Source: Candidatus Aegiribacteria sp. (GTDB taxonomy: Bacteria > Fermentibacterota > Fermentibacteria > Fermentibacterales > JCC-6). Taken from it: a DNA stretch of 7,966 nucleotides. Location of the stretch: contig DAOWJX010000138.1 of the NCBI GenBank assembly GCA_030640155.1, positions 1-7,966 on the forward strand, written 5' to 3'. A program made the position numbers and the translations under genes. The notes below the pieces were generated by a model, which saw only the letters and a program-made list of their open reading frames with translations, had not been told where the DNA came from and ran no database searches. Position 1 is the stretch's first letter. Each line of letters starts with the position of its first letter. Below, piece after piece: positions 5,654-7,966 of this stretch.

Positions 5654-6729
5654 CGATTCACCACTTCAACCTTGGAACCGTTCTGCAGCATGGTCTGACC
5701 CTGAATAATGAGAGAATCACCGGTATTCAGACCATATGTTATCTGAACCATTCCATCACTGTAGATGCCAGTACTGACATCCCTGATAACAGCAAGGCCG
5801 TTCTCGATCACAACAACCTGGTAACCTGAGTGAGTTCTTCTGAGAACACTTTCCGGAACCGCTATCGTGTTCTCCACTGTTTCCGTTAAAACAGCCACCC
5901 TTCCTGCCATACCAGGACGGAGTCTGCCCCTGGTATCGTCAAACCGGACTTCCACAGGAACAAGCCCGCTTATCTGATCCACAGTCGATGAAGCGGATAC
6001 TACTATCCCCGGGAAAGATTCATTATCCAGAGCATTTACTGTGATATAAGCAGGCAGTCCGGTTTCAAGATCAAGAAGATCTTCCTCCGGCAATAGTATC
6101 CTGGCAATAATGACGGAATTATTCGAAATGGAGAGCAAAGGAGTGTTCGCCGCGGAATTACCGGGTCTTGCCCATATTCTCCCGACCTGACCATCGAATG
6201 GAGCGGTGATCCAGGAATTGTCTCTCGTGGTTCTTGCCTGAGTATATCCTGCTCTGGCCTGGCTCAGTTGAGCCCTTGCGGATTCAAGTGCTGCTTCCGC
6301 TCCTTCAAGCTGCTGCAGGCTGACAGCGCCAGCTTCAAATAGAGACTGAAACCTCTCATAGTTGTTTTCAGCGTTATCAACATTCGCGCTTGCCGAACTT
6401 ATTCCGGCAAATGCGCTGGCAGTTCCCGCGCTTGCCTGCTGATCAGTGTTCAATCTGACAAGTCTCTGACCCGAAATAACACTGTCACCCTCAGAAACAA
6501 GAACCTCTTCCACTTTTCCGGGTGTGAGTGCATAAATCAGTGCCTCATCAAGCCCTTCCACGCGGGTATTGGCGTATGCGGTGCTGGAGATATCCGTCAA
6601 TTGAACAACCTGCGTGTAAACCGCTACCGGACGATCCTTTTCCTCCTCCACCTCAGGTTTGGGCACTATTAACAGGAATACACCCGCAAGAATCAGAATT
6701 GGGACTCCGATATACAATAACTTCTTCAT
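5650..6729 (-). CDS. Periplasmic adaptor (membrane fusion protein) of the RND system
   Basis: A 359-residue HlyD/AcrA-type adaptor that joins the RND pump to the outer-membrane channel. The N-terminus MKK plus a hydrophobic segment (4-22) acts as an uncleaved anchor or signal. There is no lipobox cysteine, so it is not an AcrA-like lipoprotein. The first half of the lipoyl domain is about 66-94 (LTPGKVEEVLVSEGDSV). An Ala/Glu-rich alpha-hairpin coiled coil spans about 100-168, and the second lipoyl half is about 172-203 (ITAPFDGQVGRI). A beta-barrel covers about 205-290, and a membrane-proximal domain runs to the end. The start has a good ribosome binding site (AAAGGA, 8 bases upstream on the minus strand) and overlaps the upstream stop codon as ATGA (6726-6729). 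The pump gene follows with the same overlap. Confidence 0.95.
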   Translation of the reverse strand: MKKLLYIGVPILILAGVFLLIVPKPEVEEEKDRPVAVYTQVVQLTDISSTAYANTRVEGLDEALIYALTPGKVEEVLVSEGDSVISGQRLVRLNTDQQASAGTASAFAGISSASANVDNAENNYERFQSLFEAGAVSLQQLEGAEAALESARAQLSQARAGYTQARTTRDNSWITAPFDGQVGRIWARPGNSAANTPLLSISNNSVIIARILLPEEDLLDLETGLPAYITVNALDNESFPGIVVSASSTVDQISGLVPVEVRFDDTRGRLRPGMAGRVAVLTETVENTIAVPESVLRRTHSGYQVVVIENGLAVIRDVSTGIYSDGMVQITYGLNTGDSLIIQGQTMLQNGSKVEVVNR

Positions 6730-7966
6730 CTGATATATCCTTTCATCATTCCTGTTACTCTCATTAATTCAGCCTCTGCCATCCTCAATCCATAGAGAGA
6801 AGATGCGTGATTTGTTCTTGATGAGGTAAGCGCAAGGAAGGCTTGATCCATCTCCAGGCGAGTGATCATTCCTGCTTCAAACGAAACCCTCGCGATTTCT
6901 GAACCCTCAAAGGCCTGTTCAACAGTTGATTCGGTTGCCGTTGCGCGCTCACGCGCCGCTTCAAGATTGTTCCATGACCGGACAAGAGTAAGCTCAGCAA
7001 CCTGTTCAAGGCTCTGTGCAGTCGCCTCGTTCGATAGCCGGGAAGCTCTAGCTGAATTGTAACTTGAGATATCCGATAACCCATTGAACAGCGGTATCTG
7101 CAATGCAATAGACGCTGTCAGATTCCTCTCGTAATCATCTGCTATAAATTTGATATCATCTCTCGCCGCCTGGTAGTTCAGATCTGTCTGGAAAACAAGT
7201 TTTGGAAAAAACGCTGCTCTCGCCATATCAACTCCGGCATCACCTAAAAGTCTCATCTGCTCGGCAACCTGCAAATCCGGATTCTGCATTATCATAAACT
7301 CTCGTGCTTCATTCAATGTCTGAGGAAGCAGAATATCCGGTTCATCATCCAGTTGTCCCTCAATATACGCTACTTTCGCGTTATCCTGACCGAGAGCTAC
7401 CGCAAATCCCGCTCTCGCGTTTTCAAGAGCACTTTCAGCAGAAATCATATCCGGTATTCTGTTTTCCCAGGCAACTCGACTCTGAAGCAGCTCAAATCTT
7501 GAGATTGTACCAGCTTCATACCGGAGAGATGCAAGTTCATAACCCTCCTCAGATATTTTCAAAGCCTCCTCAGACACATCGGTCATTTCCTGCGCGAGGA
7601 GTACACCGTAAAAAGCGCTCATAACCTGCACAACCGCGTCCATGCGTGTTGCTCTGGCCTGATACATGGATAGATCTTCTGAACGGGATGCCAGCCTTGC
7701 TCCTGCCATACCCTGTGGTATTAGGAGAGGTATGCTTATTGAAATCCCGGCTATAGAACTGTACTCGCTTCCCATTGGAATAATGCCCATTCCGGGAATA
7801 GTCATCTCCTGGATGTCGTAGTTCTTCTGGATAGCGAATTGTCCGTTGATGCTTGGCAGGAACCAGAAATCCGCGTTCCTGCTTGTCCAGACGGCGCTCT
7901 CATATGTCATCCATGCGGATTCCACATCTCCCCTGTTTTCAAGGGCTACATCAATTGCTTCCTGAA
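6726..7966 (-). CDS. Outer-membrane efflux protein, TolC/OEP family (5' end outside window)
   Basis: The open frame continues to the right edge, so the gene is 5'-truncated; the GTG at 7925 is an internal Val, not a start. Upstream of that GTG the frame reads QEAIDVALENRGD, the usual beginning of the mature OEP domain, where family members have (E)AI-ALENN. Of the protein, 412 residues are visible. It shows the two structural repeats of the family: RYEAGTISRFELLQS (148-162) and FEAGMITRLEMDQA (362-375) mark equivalent helical turns. NPDLQVAE (228-235) opens the second repeat and IPLFNG (290-295) is a typical outer-membrane strand. The signal peptide, and any lipobox, would lie outside the window. 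It should form the trimeric outer-membrane channel of the pump and is the first visible gene of the operon; the operon promoter is beyond the right edge. Confidence 0.93.
   Translation of the reverse strand, partial: QEAIDVALENRGDVESAWMTYESAVWTSRNADFWFLPSINGQFAIQKNYDIQEMTIPGMGIIPMGSEYSSIAGISISIPLLIPQGMAGARLASRSEDLSMYQARATRMDAVVQVMSAFYGVLLAQEMTDVSEEALKISEEGYELASLRYEAGTISRFELLQSRVAWENRIPDMISAESALENARAGFAVALGQDNAKVAYIEGQLDDEPDILLPQTLNEAREFMIMQNPDLQVAEQMRLLGDAGVDMARAAFFPKLVFQTDLNYQAARDDIKFIADDYERNLTASIALQIPLFNGLSDISSYNSARASRLSNEATAQSLEQVAELTLVRSWNNLEAARERATATESTVEQAFEGSEIARVSFEAGMITRLEMDQAFLALTSSRTNHASSLYGLRMAEAELMRVTGMMKGYIR

Noticed and set aside
7923..7925. GTG at 7925 as the start of the outer-membrane channel gene
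   Set aside because: The frame is open to the window edge and the residues upstream match the conserved beginning of the OEP domain. The real start and signal peptide must lie outside.

Overview
This window looks like a chromosomal segment from an uncultured bacterium with two membranes. The evidence is a three-part RND efflux system that needs an outer membrane, an exported protein family and Shine-Dalgarno-led genes. I cannot name the phylum. The style (secreted beta-rich proteins with a short conserved C-terminal tail, and an SwrC-like RND pump preceded by its adaptor and outer-membrane channel) suggests an FCB-group or related candidate lineage, but that is a low-confidence impression.

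Left part (1-2580, + strand). The window opens inside the last 60 codons of a secreted-protein gene, followed by a strong hairpin terminator. A 268-bp gap follows, with a perfect 16-bp inverted repeat (328-343) and a near-consensus sigma70 promoter (381-409). These lie before a 421-residue AAA+ ATPase with an Orc1/Cdc6-like lid and a C-terminal winged helix (452-1717). A 140-bp gap carries a second promoter, whose -35/-10 spacer holds a degenerate copy of the same inverted repeat. It precedes a full-length 222-residue exported protein (1858-2526). This protein is a paralogue of the truncated one at the left edge, and both copies end with the same terminator hairpin. The ATPase gene is therefore sandwiched between two copies of a secreted-protein/terminator module.

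Right part (2591-7966, - strand). Three genes read leftward as one operon: an outer-membrane efflux protein of the TolC/OEP family (5' end beyond the right edge), a periplasmic adaptor of the HlyD/AcrA type, and an AcrB/SwrC-like RND transporter. Both junctions are 4-bp ATGA overlaps, so translation is probably coupled. Together they should form an inner membrane-periplasm-outer membrane exporter. The substrate cannot be read from the sequence. The operon converges with the secreted-protein gene, leaving 64 bp between the two stop codons.

Points that deserve a second look: the first 99 bases of the window are an exact copy of 2344-2442 and divergence starts abruptly at base 100 (gene conversion or an assembly-graph edge); an inverted repeat is shared by the ATPase and secreted-protein promoter regions; the ATPase has Asn where the Walker B acids should be; the secreted proteins share a conserved C-terminal decapeptide; and the RND pump lacks two of the classical AcrB proton-relay residues. 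I see no CRISPR array, rRNA or tRNA gene, transposase or integrase.
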